The notes beneath the pieces were generated by a model that saw nothing but the letters and a program-made list of their open reading frames with translations, ran no database searches and had not been told where the DNA came from. Positions 35,081 through 44,389 of a stretch of 64,000 bases of DNA are shown here, piece after piece. How positions within the stretch are numbered: position 1 is the first letter of the stretch; every line of letters starts with the position of its first letter. This DNA is from Hymenobacter chitinivorans DSM 11115 (GTDB lineage Bacteria; Bacteroidota; Bacteroidia; Cytophagales; Hymenobacteraceae): contig NZ_PGFA01000001.1 in the NCBI RefSeq assembly GCF_002797555.1, positions 2,604,001 through 2,668,000 of the forward strand. The letters run 5' to 3'. The translations under genes were made by a program, and so were the position numbers.

Positions 35081-36090
35081 TATCGGAGCAGGCGCCCCGA
35101 GGTGTTGCCTTTCACGACTTCATCGACTTCGGCTTTGGTGGCCAGGTTGAAGTCGCCGTGAATGGTGTGCTTAAGGGCGGAAGAAGCTACCCCGAAGGTC
35201 AGGGCCTGCTGCTGGTCGTTGGTCGTGAGCGAGCCGTAGATGAAGCCCGCAATGAAGGCGTCGCCGCCCCCGATACGGTCCACGATGGGCACGATGTCGT
35301 AGCTGGGGCTTTCCACGAAGTTCTGGCCGTCGTAGAGGATACCTTTGAGCTGGTTGTGGGACGCACTCAGGGTTTCGCGCCGGGTAGTAATGACCTGCTT
35401 CACGTTCGGGAAGCGGGCAATCAGCTGTTCGGCCATCGAAGTAAAGCTATGCGCGGCACCTTCTTGCGGTACAATGCCGAATAAATCTTCGGAATCGTTT
35501 TCGGAAGCAACGATGACGTCGCAGCCTTCGACCAGCCCGGGCATTACATCCTGGGCTTTTTGGCCGTACTGCCACAGGTTGCGGCGGTAGTTCACGTCGC
35601 CCGACACGGTGATGCCCAAACGGCGGGCCGTGGCAATGGCGTCTTTACAGGCCTGGGCCGCCGCCGCCGAAATAGCCGGCGTGATACCCGTCCAGTGAAA
35701 CCAGCTGGCATCTTTGAGAATTTCTTCCCAGTTGAAGTCTTCGGGCCGCAGGTTGGCAAAGGCCGAGTCGAACCGGTCGTAGACCACTTTGCTGGGCCGC
35801 ATCGAAGCCCCAACTTCGAGGAAGTACAAGCCCAGCCGCTCCCCGCGAAACACGGTGTGCGCCATATTCACGCCGTAGCGCTGAAAATGCTGGGTAGCGG
35901 CCTGGCCTAGCTCGTTGGCCGGAAAGCAGGTGACGTGGGCCGCGGGCATGCCCAGCTGGGTCAAAGACGCGGCTACGTTGGCTTCGCCGCCGCCGTAGGT
36001 GGCTTCGAAGGTGGCGGTTTGGGTTAAGCGGTAGTTCAGCGGCGGCGAGAGCCGCAACATGATTTCGCCGAACGTTACTACCTGCTTCAT
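35080..36090 (-). CDS. kdgK: 2-dehydro-3-deoxygluconokinase
   Basis: A 336-residue PfkB-family sugar kinase. It starts MKQVVTFGEIMLRLSPP, has the N-terminal GGGEANVAASLTQLG and the C-terminal PfkB signature DRIGGGDAFIAGFIYG with the catalytic Asp. It phosphorylates 2-keto-3-deoxygluconate to KDPG. The position between uxaC and kdgA makes the KDG specificity likely. Confidence 0.93.
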   Translation of the reverse strand: MKQVVTFGEIMLRLSPPLNYRLTQTATFEATYGGGEANVAASLTQLGMPAAHVTCFPANELGQAATQHFQRYGVNMAHTVFRGERLGLYFLEVGASMRPSKVVYDRFDSAFANLRPEDFNWEEILKDASWFHWTGITPAISAAAAQACKDAIATARRLGITVSGDVNYRRNLWQYGQKAQDVMPGLVEGCDVIVASENDSEDLFGIVPQEGAAHSFTSMAEQLIARFPNVKQVITTRRETLSASHNQLKGILYDGQNFVESPSYDIVPIVDRIGGGDAFIAGFIYGSLTTNDQQQALTFGVASSALKHTIHGDFNLATKAEVDEVVKGNTSGRLLR

Positions 36091-36156
36091 CTAAGGGTCG
36101 TTGTGAGTAAAGGAATGGGAAAGAGCGGGCCCGCTGGTTAGCCGGCCCGCCGCAAG

Positions 36157-37608
36157 CTAGGCTTTCTCGGCTACACCGGCGGTTTCCACGGCGGCAGCCT
36201 GCTTTTCGAAGCCGAAATAGCCCTTGGCGTTGTGGTAGCAGATGTTTTCTACCATGGTGCCAATCAGTTGCATATCGTCGGGCAGCTCACCGTTTTCCAC
36301 GTCGTTGCCGAGGATATTGCACAGAATCCGGCGGAAGTACTCGTGCCGCGGGTACGAGAGGAAGCTGCGCGAGTCGGTGAGCATGCCCACGAAGCGGCTC
36401 AAGAGGCCCAGGTTCGACAGGGCGTTGATCTGGCGCTCCATGCCGTCTTTCTGGTCGAGGAACCACCAGCCCGAGCCGAACTGCAGCTTGCCGGGAATGG
36501 TGCCGTCCTGGAAGTTGCCAATCATGGTGGCAAACAGCTCGTTATCAGCCGGGTTCAGGTTGTAGAGAATCGTCTTGGCCAGCTTGTCCTGGGTGTCGAG
36601 GCGGTCCAGGAACTTGCTCATGGCCTGGCCCTGGGCGAAGTCGCCGATGGAGTCCCAGCCCGTATCGGGGCCGAGCTGCCGCAGTTGCCGGGCGTTGTTG
36701 TTGCGCAGGGCGCCCACGTGATACTGCTGGGTCCAGCCCTTTTCCCAGTCGAGCTCGGCCAGGAACACCAGCATGGCCGACTTAAACTGCAGGATTTCGC
36801 TGCGCTCCAGCGTCTCGCCGCCGCGCACTTTGGCGAAGATGGCACTGACTTCGGCGTCGGTATAGTCGGCGGCGTAGATCTGCTCCAGGCCGTGGTCCGA
36901 CAAGCGGCAGCCCAGGGCGGCGAAGTAGTCGTGGCGCACGCGCAGGGCGGTCTGCAAATCGTGGTAGCTCACGATGTCGACGGCGGCTGAAGCGCCCAGC
37001 TTGTCGAGGTAGGCGTTGTAGCCGGCCGCGTCCTCGGGCGTCATGGCTTTGTCGGCCCGGAAGGTGGGCAGCACCTGCACCTCGAAGTCACTGTCGGCCA
37101 GAGCGCGGTGGTGTTCCAGCGAGTCGGCCGGGTCGTCGGTGGTGCAGAGCGTGCGCACGTTCATCTTGCGCAGCAGGCCGCGCACCGAGTACTCGGGCGT
37201 TTGGAGCAGGGCGTTGCAGTGCTCCCAGATGCGGCGGGCCGACTCCTTGTTGAGCACTTCAGTCACGCCGAAGTAGCGCTGCAACTCCAGGTGAGTCCAG
37301 TGGTAGAGCGGGTTGCGCAGGGTGTAGGGCACGGTTTCGGCCCACTTCTCAAACTTCTCCCAGTCCGACGCGTCGCCGGTGATGTAGCGCTCATCGATGC
37401 CGTTGGTGCGCATGGCCCGCCACTTATAATGGTCGCCGTAGAGCCAGAGCTGAGCCAGGTTTTCAAACTGCTTATCCTCGGCAATCTGGTCGGGCAGCAG
37501 GTGGTTGTGGTAGTCGATGATGGGCTGCGGGGCCGCGTGCTGGTGGTACAGCGTGCGGGCCGTTTCGGTCTGCAGCAGGAAATCCGCGTCGAGGAAAGGC
37601 TTTTTCAT
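36157..37608 (-). CDS. uxaC: Glucuronate (uronate) isomerase
   Basis: A 483-residue enzyme that isomerises D-glucuronate to D-fructuronate and D-galacturonate to D-tagaturonate. It is recognised by MKKPFLDADFLLQTETARTL, IIDYHNHLLPDQIAED with the metal-binding His pair, WRAMRTNGIDERYITGDASD, RNPLYHWTHLELQRYFG, WWFLDQKDGMERQINALSN and the C-terminal ENICYHNAKGYFGF. The ATG at 37608 begins the family core; the frame extends 10 residues further upstream. It is followed by kdgK 66 bp downstream. Confidence 0.96.
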   Translation of the reverse strand: MKKPFLDADFLLQTETARTLYHQHAAPQPIIDYHNHLLPDQIAEDKQFENLAQLWLYGDHYKWRAMRTNGIDERYITGDASDWEKFEKWAETVPYTLRNPLYHWTHLELQRYFGVTEVLNKESARRIWEHCNALLQTPEYSVRGLLRKMNVRTLCTTDDPADSLEHHRALADSDFEVQVLPTFRADKAMTPEDAAGYNAYLDKLGASAAVDIVSYHDLQTALRVRHDYFAALGCRLSDHGLEQIYAADYTDAEVSAIFAKVRGGETLERSEILQFKSAMLVFLAELDWEKGWTQQYHVGALRNNNARQLRQLGPDTGWDSIGDFAQGQAMSKFLDRLDTQDKLAKTILYNLNPADNELFATMIGNFQDGTIPGKLQFGSGWWFLDQKDGMERQINALSNLGLLSRFVGMLTDSRSFLSYPRHEYFRRILCNILGNDVENGELPDDMQLIGTMVENICYHNAKGYFGFEKQAAAVETAGVAEKA

Positions 37609-37717
37609 AATCGGAAGGCCGGGTGGGAAGTCGGCCATAAGAGTGTGGTCGGGTTACAAAGGCAAGGTAAAGCTCTGGCGTAAGAGGTGCGTCCTGAACT
37701 CTCCTGAGTTTGGGTTT

Positions 37718-37783
37718 TGGTTGATTGTTGAGAATTGATTGTTATTGTTGAACGACTAACAATCAACTCTCAACAATCAACCA
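37718..37783. repeat. Intercistronic hairpin between uxaA and uxaC
   Basis: Inverted repeat with 26-nt arms (37718-37743 and 37758-37783), one mismatch, and a 14-nt loop. The arm on the uxaA side ends one base from its stop codon. Arm words (TTGATTGTT) and loop (ATTGTTGAACG) resemble those of the hairpin after kdgK (ATCGTTGAACG), so the two are members of one repeat family. Confidence 0.88.
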
Positions 37784-37784
37784 A

Positions 37785-39440
37785 TTACAGCGAAACACCC
37801 CGTTTCCAGGGAATGAAGTCGGTTTGACCGTGGCGGACGGCGGCTACTTCCTCCCCGCTGGCGACGCGGATGACGTAGTCTAGAATCCGCTCCCCGGCCT
37901 GCTCGATGGTTTCTTCGCCGTCGATAACAGTGCCGGTGTTGATGTCGATGATGTCGGGCATGCGCTTGGCCAGGGCCGTGTTGCTCGAAATCTTCACCAC
38001 GGGCGCAATCGGGTTGCCGGTGGGCGTGCCCAGACCGGTAGTGAAGAGCACGATGTTGGCCCCCGACCCGACTTCGGCCGTCGTCGATTCCACGTCGTTG
38101 CCGGGCGTGCAGAGCAGATTCAGGCCGGGCTTGGTCACCAGCTCGGGGTAATCCAGCACGGCTACTACCGGCGAAGACCCGCCTTTGCGCGCGGCACCGG
38201 CCGATTTCATGGCGTCGGTAATCAGACCGTCGCGAATGTTGCCCGGCGAAGGGTTCATGTCGAAGCCCGAGCCCACGGCCACCGCCGATTCGCCGTAGGC
38301 CTTCATCAGGGAGCTGAACCGCTCGGCCGTCGGCTGGTCTACCGAGCGGTCCACGAGTTCCTGCTCTACCCCGCAGAGCTCGGGGAATTCGGCCAGAATA
38401 ACCGAGCCACCGAGGGCGACGAGCATATCCGACACGTGGCCCACGGCGGGGTTAGCCGAAATGCCGGAGAAGCCGTCCGAGCCGCCGCACTCCAGACCGA
38501 TGGTCAGCTTGCTCAACGGCGCGGGCTGGCGGTGCTGGGCGTTGGCCTGCATCAGGCCGGCAAAGGTCTGGCGCAGCGCGGTGCTGATCAGCGCCTCTTC
38601 CGTGCCGATTTTCTGCTGCTCCAGAATGTAGAGCGGCTTGTAGAACTGGGGGCTGCGCTTGTTGATTTCGTCCTGGAGCATGCTCACCTGGGCGTTCTGG
38701 CAACCCAGGCTCAGCACCGTGGCGCCGGCCACGTTGGGGTGGGTGATATAGCCGGCCAGCAGGCCGCAGAGCGTCTGGGCATCCTGGCGGATACCGCCGC
38801 AGCCGCCTTCGTGCTGCAAAAACCGCACGCCGTCCACGTTGGGGAACAGGCGGGGCTTCTGGCGGCTGTTTTCGGCCGAGTGCAGGTCGGTAGCCAGGAT
38901 TTCCTCCACCGTTTTACCGGCCTGCATCAACGAAATCAGCTCCTGGGTCTGGGGCTGGTACGACTTCTTGCGGCCGTAGCCCAGGTCGTCTACCAAAGCC
39001 GCTTCGAGCACCTGGATGTTGCGGTTTTCGCAGAATACCAGCGGAATCACCAGCCAGTAGTTGGCCGTGCCCACGCGGCCGTCGGCGCGGTGGAAGCCCA
39101 TGAAGGTGCGCTCCTGCCACTTCGACACGTCGGGCACGGGCCAGTTGAGGCGGTGCATACCGGAGGTCTGGTCAAACGAATCGGTGGCGTGCTGAATGTT
39201 GGACGTCGTAAGCAGGCCGCCGAGCGGAATACGCTCCCGGACTTTACCTACCAGCACGCCGTACATGTGCACCAAATCACCGGGCTCGAAGGCCTGGGGC
39301 GCTACTTTGTGTTTGGCCGGAATGGCCTGGGTGGTCGTAATCATGCCGTCCTTCCACGGCACGGGCGTACCGATGGGCAGATCCGTGAGGGCTACCAGGA
39401 CGTTGTCGTGCGGGTGAATCTGGGCTACTAAATGCTTCAT
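37785..39440 (-). CDS. uxaA: Altronate dehydratase
   Basis: A 551-residue enzyme that dehydrates D-altronate to 2-keto-3-deoxygluconate. The N-terminal SAF domain (AQIHPHDNVLVALTDLPIGT, QAFEPGDLVHMYGVLVGKV) is followed by the catalytic domain (GFHRADGRVGTANYWLVIPL, HEGGCGGIRQDAQTLCGLLA, LECGGSDGFSGISANPAVGH, TTGLGTPTGNPIAPVVKIS). The start overlaps the uxaB stop by 4 bp. It joins the galacturonate branch to KdgK. Confidence 0.95.
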   Translation of the reverse strand: MKHLVAQIHPHDNVLVALTDLPIGTPVPWKDGMITTTQAIPAKHKVAPQAFEPGDLVHMYGVLVGKVRERIPLGGLLTTSNIQHATDSFDQTSGMHRLNWPVPDVSKWQERTFMGFHRADGRVGTANYWLVIPLVFCENRNIQVLEAALVDDLGYGRKKSYQPQTQELISLMQAGKTVEEILATDLHSAENSRQKPRLFPNVDGVRFLQHEGGCGGIRQDAQTLCGLLAGYITHPNVAGATVLSLGCQNAQVSMLQDEINKRSPQFYKPLYILEQQKIGTEEALISTALRQTFAGLMQANAQHRQPAPLSKLTIGLECGGSDGFSGISANPAVGHVSDMLVALGGSVILAEFPELCGVEQELVDRSVDQPTAERFSSLMKAYGESAVAVGSGFDMNPSPGNIRDGLITDAMKSAGAARKGGSSPVVAVLDYPELVTKPGLNLLCTPGNDVESTTAEVGSGANIVLFTTGLGTPTGNPIAPVVKISSNTALAKRMPDIIDINTGTVIDGEETIEQAGERILDYVIRVASGEEVAAVRHGQTDFIPWKRGVSL

Positions 39441-40963
39441 GAGGCAAGGGAAACCTTTTGGGTGAAATAGCTGGCCAGCGTGGCCGCCGCGCCGTCCTGC
39501 AGCAGCTTGTGCAGGTACTTTTCGACGCGGGCCGCGAAGCCAGGTAGTTGGGCCAGATCATGACCCCAGAGGGTTTTATTACGCAGTACGGTTCCGATTA
39601 ATTCCGCCGGCTGCTGGCGCTGCCAGAGGTCGGCGAAGTAGCCGGCCTTCTCGTCCTGAATCGGGTAGGTCTGGCCGTTGGCTTCGCCGTACCATACCTC
39701 GTCGTGCTGCCGGGTGCCGCGCATAAAGAGCAGGTAGGCGGCAAAACCCAGGGCCATGTAGTCGGGCACCACGGCCAGCTTCTTGTAGTAATGCAGCAGC
39801 GTGGGCACGTTGCGCATCTGGATTTTCATGGTGTAGTTGAGCGTGATGCCCAGCCAGCGGTGCTCGATGTAGGGGTTACGGAACCGGTCCAAAACCTGCA
39901 TGCCGAAGCGCTGTCCCACTTTCTCGTCTACGTTGTAGGGAATACCGGGCAGCAAATCAGCCAGCATCAGGTTCTGAATAAAGCCGGCCATAGCCGCGTC
40001 GTCCATGGCGCCCCGTACGGTATCGAAACCCGCCAAATGGGCCAGCCCGCAGCTGAGCGTATGGGTGCCGTTGAGCAGGCGCAGCTTCAATTCGCGGAAC
40101 AAGTCGATGTTGGGCTGCACGATAACACCGGCGTCGGCCTGCTCGAAAGTCAGCACCGATTTCACGTGCGCGTCGCCCTCAATGGCCCACAGTAGGTAGG
40201 CTTCCGACATTGTAAGCAAGTCGTCGGAGTAGCCCAGCTCGGCTTCCAGGGCGGCCTGGGTGGCGGCGTCGGGGCGGCCGGGCACGATACGGTCCACGAG
40301 GGAGTTGCAGAAGGAGTTGGCCGATTCGAGCCACTCGATGAACTCCGCGTCGAGGCCGTTGAGGTGGGCCAGCTCCAGCACAATGCTTTCCAGCTTCGAG
40401 CCGTTGTTGGGAATCAGCTCAGTGGGCACAATGACCAGGCCTTTATCAGCAGCACCCTCAAACGCCTGGTAGCGGGCATAGAGCACGGCCAGCAGCTTGC
40501 CGGGAAACGACTGGGGCGGACTTTGCTTGATAGACTCCGACACCAGCTGAATGCCGACCTCGGTGGTGTTGGAAATAACAACCGTCAGCTCGGGGCTTTT
40601 AGCTACTTCCAGCACCTGCTCCCACTGGCTTTTGGCCGACAATACCCGGCTGATGGCCGAGCACACCACGTTTTCCTCAATGGTGCGGCCATCTTCCACC
40701 CCGCGGATGCTGAGCGTGTAGAGCCCGTCCTGCCGGTCGAAAGCCGTGGCGTCGCCGCCGTCGGTGGACTTGACCACCACGATGCGGCCGTTGAAGAGGC
40801 CCTGGCGGTTGGCTTTGTCGATGAGGTAGTCGGGCAGGCCGCGCAGCAGCACGCCGGTACCGAACTGCAGCACTTTTTCGGGCAGCTCGAAGTGGGCCGC
40901 CTCGGGCATTGCGACGACCGATGACGAGAGGGCTACTGCCGCTTGCTTGGATAAATTGGCCAT
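39437..40963 (-). CDS. uxaB: Tagaturonate reductase (altronate oxidoreductase)
   Basis: A 508-residue mannitol-dehydrogenase-family enzyme that reduces D-tagaturonate to D-altronate with NADH. Features are VLQFGTGVLLRGLPDYLIDK (N-terminal nucleotide binding), VVISNTTEVGIQLV, ALNGTHTLS-type NGTHTLSCGLAHLAGFDTV and EHRWLGITLNYTMKIQMRNV. It is translationally coupled to uxaA and follows the pectinesterase gene by 10 bp. Fructuronate reductase (UxuB) is a related alternative, but pairing with UxaA supports UxaB. Confidence 0.93.
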   Translation of the reverse strand: MANLSKQAAVALSSSVVAMPEAAHFELPEKVLQFGTGVLLRGLPDYLIDKANRQGLFNGRIVVVKSTDGGDATAFDRQDGLYTLSIRGVEDGRTIEENVVCSAISRVLSAKSQWEQVLEVAKSPELTVVISNTTEVGIQLVSESIKQSPPQSFPGKLLAVLYARYQAFEGAADKGLVIVPTELIPNNGSKLESIVLELAHLNGLDAEFIEWLESANSFCNSLVDRIVPGRPDAATQAALEAELGYSDDLLTMSEAYLLWAIEGDAHVKSVLTFEQADAGVIVQPNIDLFRELKLRLLNGTHTLSCGLAHLAGFDTVRGAMDDAAMAGFIQNLMLADLLPGIPYNVDEKVGQRFGMQVLDRFRNPYIEHRWLGITLNYTMKIQMRNVPTLLHYYKKLAVVPDYMALGFAAYLLFMRGTRQHDEVWYGEANGQTYPIQDEKAGYFADLWQRQQPAELIGTVLRNKTLWGHDLAQLPGFAARVEKYLHKLLQDGAAATLASYFTQKVSLAS

Positions 40964-40973
40964 AATCAGAGCC

Positions 40974-43061
40974 TTAAATTTTGCTTCCTTCTTTCTTCTC
41001 CCACTTCTGCTGCCACTTCGGATAGTCCTTGGTCAGCAATTTTTGCGGCCAGGTGCTGGCGTACACGTAGCCCGCCCGGCGCTCATTCTCAATCTCACTT
41101 AAAGCAGCGCGTTTCACTCCGTCGCGGCCCACGTAAATCGGCTTGTTGGTTTCCAGGTCGTAGAACCGGGCCCAGATGACGCTGCCGGCTTCGGGCACAA
41201 TCACCCGGTCGCGCCCCGAGGGCTGGGTGGCGTCGGTGATATCCTTGGCGGCAAAGCCTTCGAGCTTCACTTCCTGAAACCAGACAATAGCCGCCGCAAT
41301 CGACTTTCTCACTTCCGGCGAGGGGTTGTCCAGCGTCAGCAAGAACTCGACGATGCCCACGCTTTCCATACCGCTGAGCGAGGCCAGCTCGAAGGCCCGG
41401 GCCTTGCAGGGCAGCAGGGTTTTGCGGTCGTGCTGGGCGCACCAGGCCGTAAGCTTGCCGCGCTGCACGTACTGGGTTTTCAGAATGCAACTCACGCCTT
41501 TGTCCACGGCCAGCTTGGCGGCCGGCACTAGGCTCGGGTCCAGCGCGGCGTAGTCGGCCTGCTTTTCGGCCACGGCCTTGAGCAGGTTCAGGACCCGTAC
41601 CATGGCGTTGTCGTTGTAGGTAATCTGGGCCCGGTAGCTGCTGCTGTCGGGGTAAAACTGGGGGAAGCCGCCGTTTTTGTGCTGCATTTTCAGCAAGTAG
41701 CGGATGCCTTTTTCGGCCCCGGCGCGGTAGGCCGCGTTGCCGGTAGCTTTGTAGGCTTTGGCCAAATACTCGATTTCCCGGGTCGTGGCGTTGTTGTCGA
41801 TGGTGGCGTCCGGGCGGCCCGCGTCGGCCAGGGTAGCGGCCTTCACGGCGGCCGTCAGCGGCAGCTTGTAGTCCACCTTTTTCTCCTTTACCGCCTTGGG
41901 CCAGCCGCCGATGCTGCGCTGGTAAACCAGCATTTTCTCGGCCGTGGTGTCAATGACTTCGGCCATCAGCCCACCCATTTTCAGGTTGTGCGAAGCCGAA
42001 ACCGAGGCCGTACCAAACTGCTTCCACCGCTCGCCAAACGTCCAGGCAGCGTTGATCTGCTTGGCTTTGGGCGCGTTTTCGGCCGTATTCAGGTTGTCGC
42101 GGTGCCAGGCGTAGTCGCCGCCCTGGCGGTGGCAGCCGGCGTAGTACACCCGGCGGCCCCACTGCGGCGCGCCCTTGCCCGACTGCGCGGCGTAGATATC
42201 CGCGTCGGCCATGTTCCTGGGGAACTGGCAGTCGATGAGGTAGAACTGCGACTCGGTGTGGTAGCGGCCCAGCTTGAAGTTGTCGTCGCCCTCGAAGGTG
42301 CAGTTCTTGAGCACCGTTTTGGCGTCTTTGCTGCCCGAGCCGTCGTGCCAGATGGCGGCATTCATATTGTGGCAGATAAAGCGGCAATTCTCGGCGTAGG
42401 CCCAGCCGCGCGGACAGTAAAAATCCACGCTGCCTTCCATCGTGCAGTCCTTGAAGTAGTACACGCCGGCCTCGGCGTCCCAGGGGCTCACCGTGTCGTT
42501 GCCGAGGGTGCGGAAGGTGCAGTTTTTCACCGTCAGCCGGGTTGTGCCCTTGCCGGTGTAGAGTGCCATCTGGTGGTCCGACTTCTTGATAACCTTCTTG
42601 CCCGTGGGGTCCGAGGGGCAGTCGATGGTAACCGGGCCGGTAGCTTCGGCCCCGTAGGTATTCATCACCGTCAGCTTTTCGAGCGTGACGTCCGGACTGT
42701 TGCGCAGGCTGAGCGTGGCAATGGTCCAGTCGTTAGCGGTGGCCGGGTCGCAGCGGAAGATGGCGTTGGCCTGGGAAAAGGTCAAAATAACGCCCTTTTC
42801 CGATTCGCCCTGCAGGGTAATGTGGTCCTTACCGTCGATAAAGACCTTTTCTTTATACGTACCTTTTTTGATGCGAATCACCCGTTGCTGAGTGGCGCTG
42901 GCGGGCAGGCTGTTGACGGCGGCCTGAATGGTCGGGAAGTCGCCCGAGCCATCCAAAGCCACCGTCAAATGCTGTGCGTAGGCCGAGGAAACCTCTCCCA
43001 AAATTGCCCCTGCCAGCACAAGCATTGCCTTCAAATACCCTTTCATCTTTTCTTCTTTCAA
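40974..43061 (-). CDS. Pectin methylesterase (CE8) - pectate lyase (PL10) fusion
   Basis: A 695-residue secreted protein with a signal peptide ending SSAYA. Residues ~28-350 are a CE8 pectin methylesterase β-helix: DGSGDFPTIQAAVNSLPA, YFKDCTMEGSVDFYCPRGWA with the catalytic Asp of the GxVDF motif, and KLGRYHTESQFYLIDCQF. Residues ~365-690 are a PL10 pectate lyase: YQRSIGGWPKAVKEKKVDY, TIDNNATTREIEYLAKAY, YLLKMQHKNGGFPQFYPDSS and CKARAFELASLSGMESVGI. One protein can thus remove methyl esters and cleave the product. Start is 43061, or the internal ATG at 43046. Confidence 0.92.
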   Translation of the reverse strand: MKEEKMKGYLKAMLVLAGAILGEVSSAYAQHLTVALDGSGDFPTIQAAVNSLPASATQQRVIRIKKGTYKEKVFIDGKDHITLQGESEKGVILTFSQANAIFRCDPATANDWTIATLSLRNSPDVTLEKLTVMNTYGAEATGPVTIDCPSDPTGKKVIKKSDHQMALYTGKGTTRLTVKNCTFRTLGNDTVSPWDAEAGVYYFKDCTMEGSVDFYCPRGWAYAENCRFICHNMNAAIWHDGSGSKDAKTVLKNCTFEGDDNFKLGRYHTESQFYLIDCQFPRNMADADIYAAQSGKGAPQWGRRVYYAGCHRQGGDYAWHRDNLNTAENAPKAKQINAAWTFGERWKQFGTASVSASHNLKMGGLMAEVIDTTAEKMLVYQRSIGGWPKAVKEKKVDYKLPLTAAVKAATLADAGRPDATIDNNATTREIEYLAKAYKATGNAAYRAGAEKGIRYLLKMQHKNGGFPQFYPDSSSYRAQITYNDNAMVRVLNLLKAVAEKQADYAALDPSLVPAAKLAVDKGVSCILKTQYVQRGKLTAWCAQHDRKTLLPCKARAFELASLSGMESVGIVEFLLTLDNPSPEVRKSIAAAIVWFQEVKLEGFAAKDITDATQPSGRDRVIVPEAGSVIWARFYDLETNKPIYVGRDGVKRAALSEIENERRAGYVYASTWPQKLLTKDYPKWQQKWEKKEGSKI

Positions 43062-43076
43062 TTTGCCTTTGCAGGT

Positions 43077-43427
43077 CTACACAAAATCTTCCCGCATCGG
43101 CGAAAACGCGTCAATCAGCACGCCGGCTTCGAGGCACACCACGCCGTGCCACACGTCGGAGGGCACGTAAAACGCGTCACCGGCCCGCAGCACCTGCTTG
43201 TTCTCGCCCAGGGTCACTTCGAACACCCCGCTCTGGATGTAGCTCTGCTGCACGTGCACGTGGTGGTGCAGGGCCCCTACCCCGCCGGTTTCGAAGGTTA
43301 CCTTCACCAGCATCATCTGCGCGTCGTAGCTGATGATGCGGCGGCGCATGCCGGGCCCAACGTCGGTCCAGACGGCGTCCTGCTCACTAATAAAGCTGGC
43401 CGGAATATCCTTGGTGGCAGTGCTCAT
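43077..43427 (-). CDS. kdgF: Cupin, KdgF-like unsaturated-uronate linearising enzyme
   Basis: A 116-residue single cupin. The metal ligands are in VGALHHHVHVQQSYIQSGVFE and DAFYVPSDVWHGV. KdgF proteins convert the cyclic 4,5-unsaturated monouronate released from pectin to the linear 5-keto-4-deoxyuronate, the substrate of KduI. The ATG at 43427 is chosen because the longer frame upstream only shadows kduI. It lies 15 bp upstream of the CE8-PL10 gene and 29 bp after kduI, which supports the assignment. Confidence 0.85.
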   Translation of the reverse strand: MSTATKDIPASFISEQDAVWTDVGPGMRRRIISYDAQMMLVKVTFETGGVGALHHHVHVQQSYIQSGVFEVTLGENKQVLRAGDAFYVPSDVWHGVVCLEAGVLIDAFSPMREDFV

Positions 43428-43456
43428 GGGCGGGGAAAATTGGCGGTTAAAACGAG

Positions 43457-44287
43457 TTAGCGGAGCTGGTCCAGGGCCACGGCGTCCATGTCGGTGTACT
43501 CGCGGTTTTCGCCGGCCATACCCCAGATGAAAGCGTAGTTGCTGGAGCCGCAGCCGGTGTGAATCGACCACGGCGGCGAGAGAATGGCCTGCTCGTTGCT
43601 CACCCACAGCGGGCGGGTTTCGTTGGGCTCCCCCATCATGTGCAGCACCCGCTGCCCGGCGGGCATATTGAAGTACAGATACGCCTCCATGCGCCGGTCG
43701 TGGGTGTGCGAGGGCATCGTGTTCCACACCGAGCCGGTTTTGAGCTGGGTCAGGCCCATTACCAGCTGGCAGCTCTGAATGCCTTCGGAGTAGATGTACT
43801 TGTAAATCGTGCGCTGATTGGCCGTTTCCACGGCGCCCATTTCCACCGGCGTCGCGTCGGCCTGGGTTTTGAGCGTGGTCGGGTGCTGGGCGTGGGCCGG
43901 GGCCGAGAGTAGGTAGTACCGGGCCGGGGTATCGGCCGAAGTGCTCAAAAACTGCACGTCCTGGGCGCCTTTGCCCACGTAGAGGCAATCCTGGTTGCCC
44001 AGCTCGTAGGTCGTGCCATCGACCAAGACCTGGCCGGCCCCGCCCACGTTGAGAATACCCAGTTCCCGACGCTCTAGGAAGTAGTCGGCCTTCAAATTGG
44101 GCGGGCAGGGCAGCACGAGCGGCTTGTCAGTCGGCACGGCGCCGCCCACAATCATCCGGTCGTAATGGGTGTATACCAGGGTAATATCATCAGCCACAAA
44201 CAGGCGTTCGATCAAAAAATGCTCGCGCAGTTCGGTCGTGTTCATGCCCGCAGTTTCGCGGGGGCTGACAGCATATCGTTGGGTCAT
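43457..44287 (-). CDS. kduI: 5-dehydro-4-deoxy-D-glucuronate isomerase
   Basis: A 276-residue enzyme that isomerises 5-keto-4-deoxyuronate to 2,5-diketo-3-deoxygluconate. The family pattern is clear: MTQRYAVSPRETAGMNTTEL, REHFLIERLFVADDITLVYTHYD (in part), FLERRELGILNVGGAGQVLV, MPSHTHDRRMEAYLYFNMP with metal-binding His, and SPPWSIHTGCGSSNYAFIWG. It stands between kduD and kdgF in the operon. Confidence 0.97.
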   Translation of the reverse strand: MTQRYAVSPRETAGMNTTELREHFLIERLFVADDITLVYTHYDRMIVGGAVPTDKPLVLPCPPNLKADYFLERRELGILNVGGAGQVLVDGTTYELGNQDCLYVGKGAQDVQFLSTSADTPARYYLLSAPAHAQHPTTLKTQADATPVEMGAVETANQRTIYKYIYSEGIQSCQLVMGLTQLKTGSVWNTMPSHTHDRRMEAYLYFNMPAGQRVLHMMGEPNETRPLWVSNEQAILSPPWSIHTGCGSSNYAFIWGMAGENREYTDMDAVALDQLR

Positions 44288-44297
44288 CGGGAGGAAT

Positions 44298-44388
44298 GGT
44301 GAAATTGTGAGATGGTGAAATTGTAAGTTGATTGAAGTGGTGCTGCGAGAACAAAAAACTCACAATTTCACCACTTCACAATTTCACC
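44298..44388. repeat. Intercistronic hairpin between kduD and kduI
   Basis: Inverted repeat with 32-nt arms (44298-44329 and 44357-44388), three mismatches and a 27-nt loop. Each arm itself holds a tandem word (TGAAATTGTGAG / TGAAATTGTAAG). The arm on the kduD side ends one base from the kduD stop codon, the same placement as the hairpin after uxaA, although the arm sequence belongs to a different word family. Confidence 0.8.
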
Positions 44389-44389
44389 T

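Noticed and set aside
41679-43460. 593-codon plus-strand frame opposite the CE8-PL10 gene
   Set aside because: Antisense shadow with biased composition; the minus-strand frame has clear pectinase motifs.
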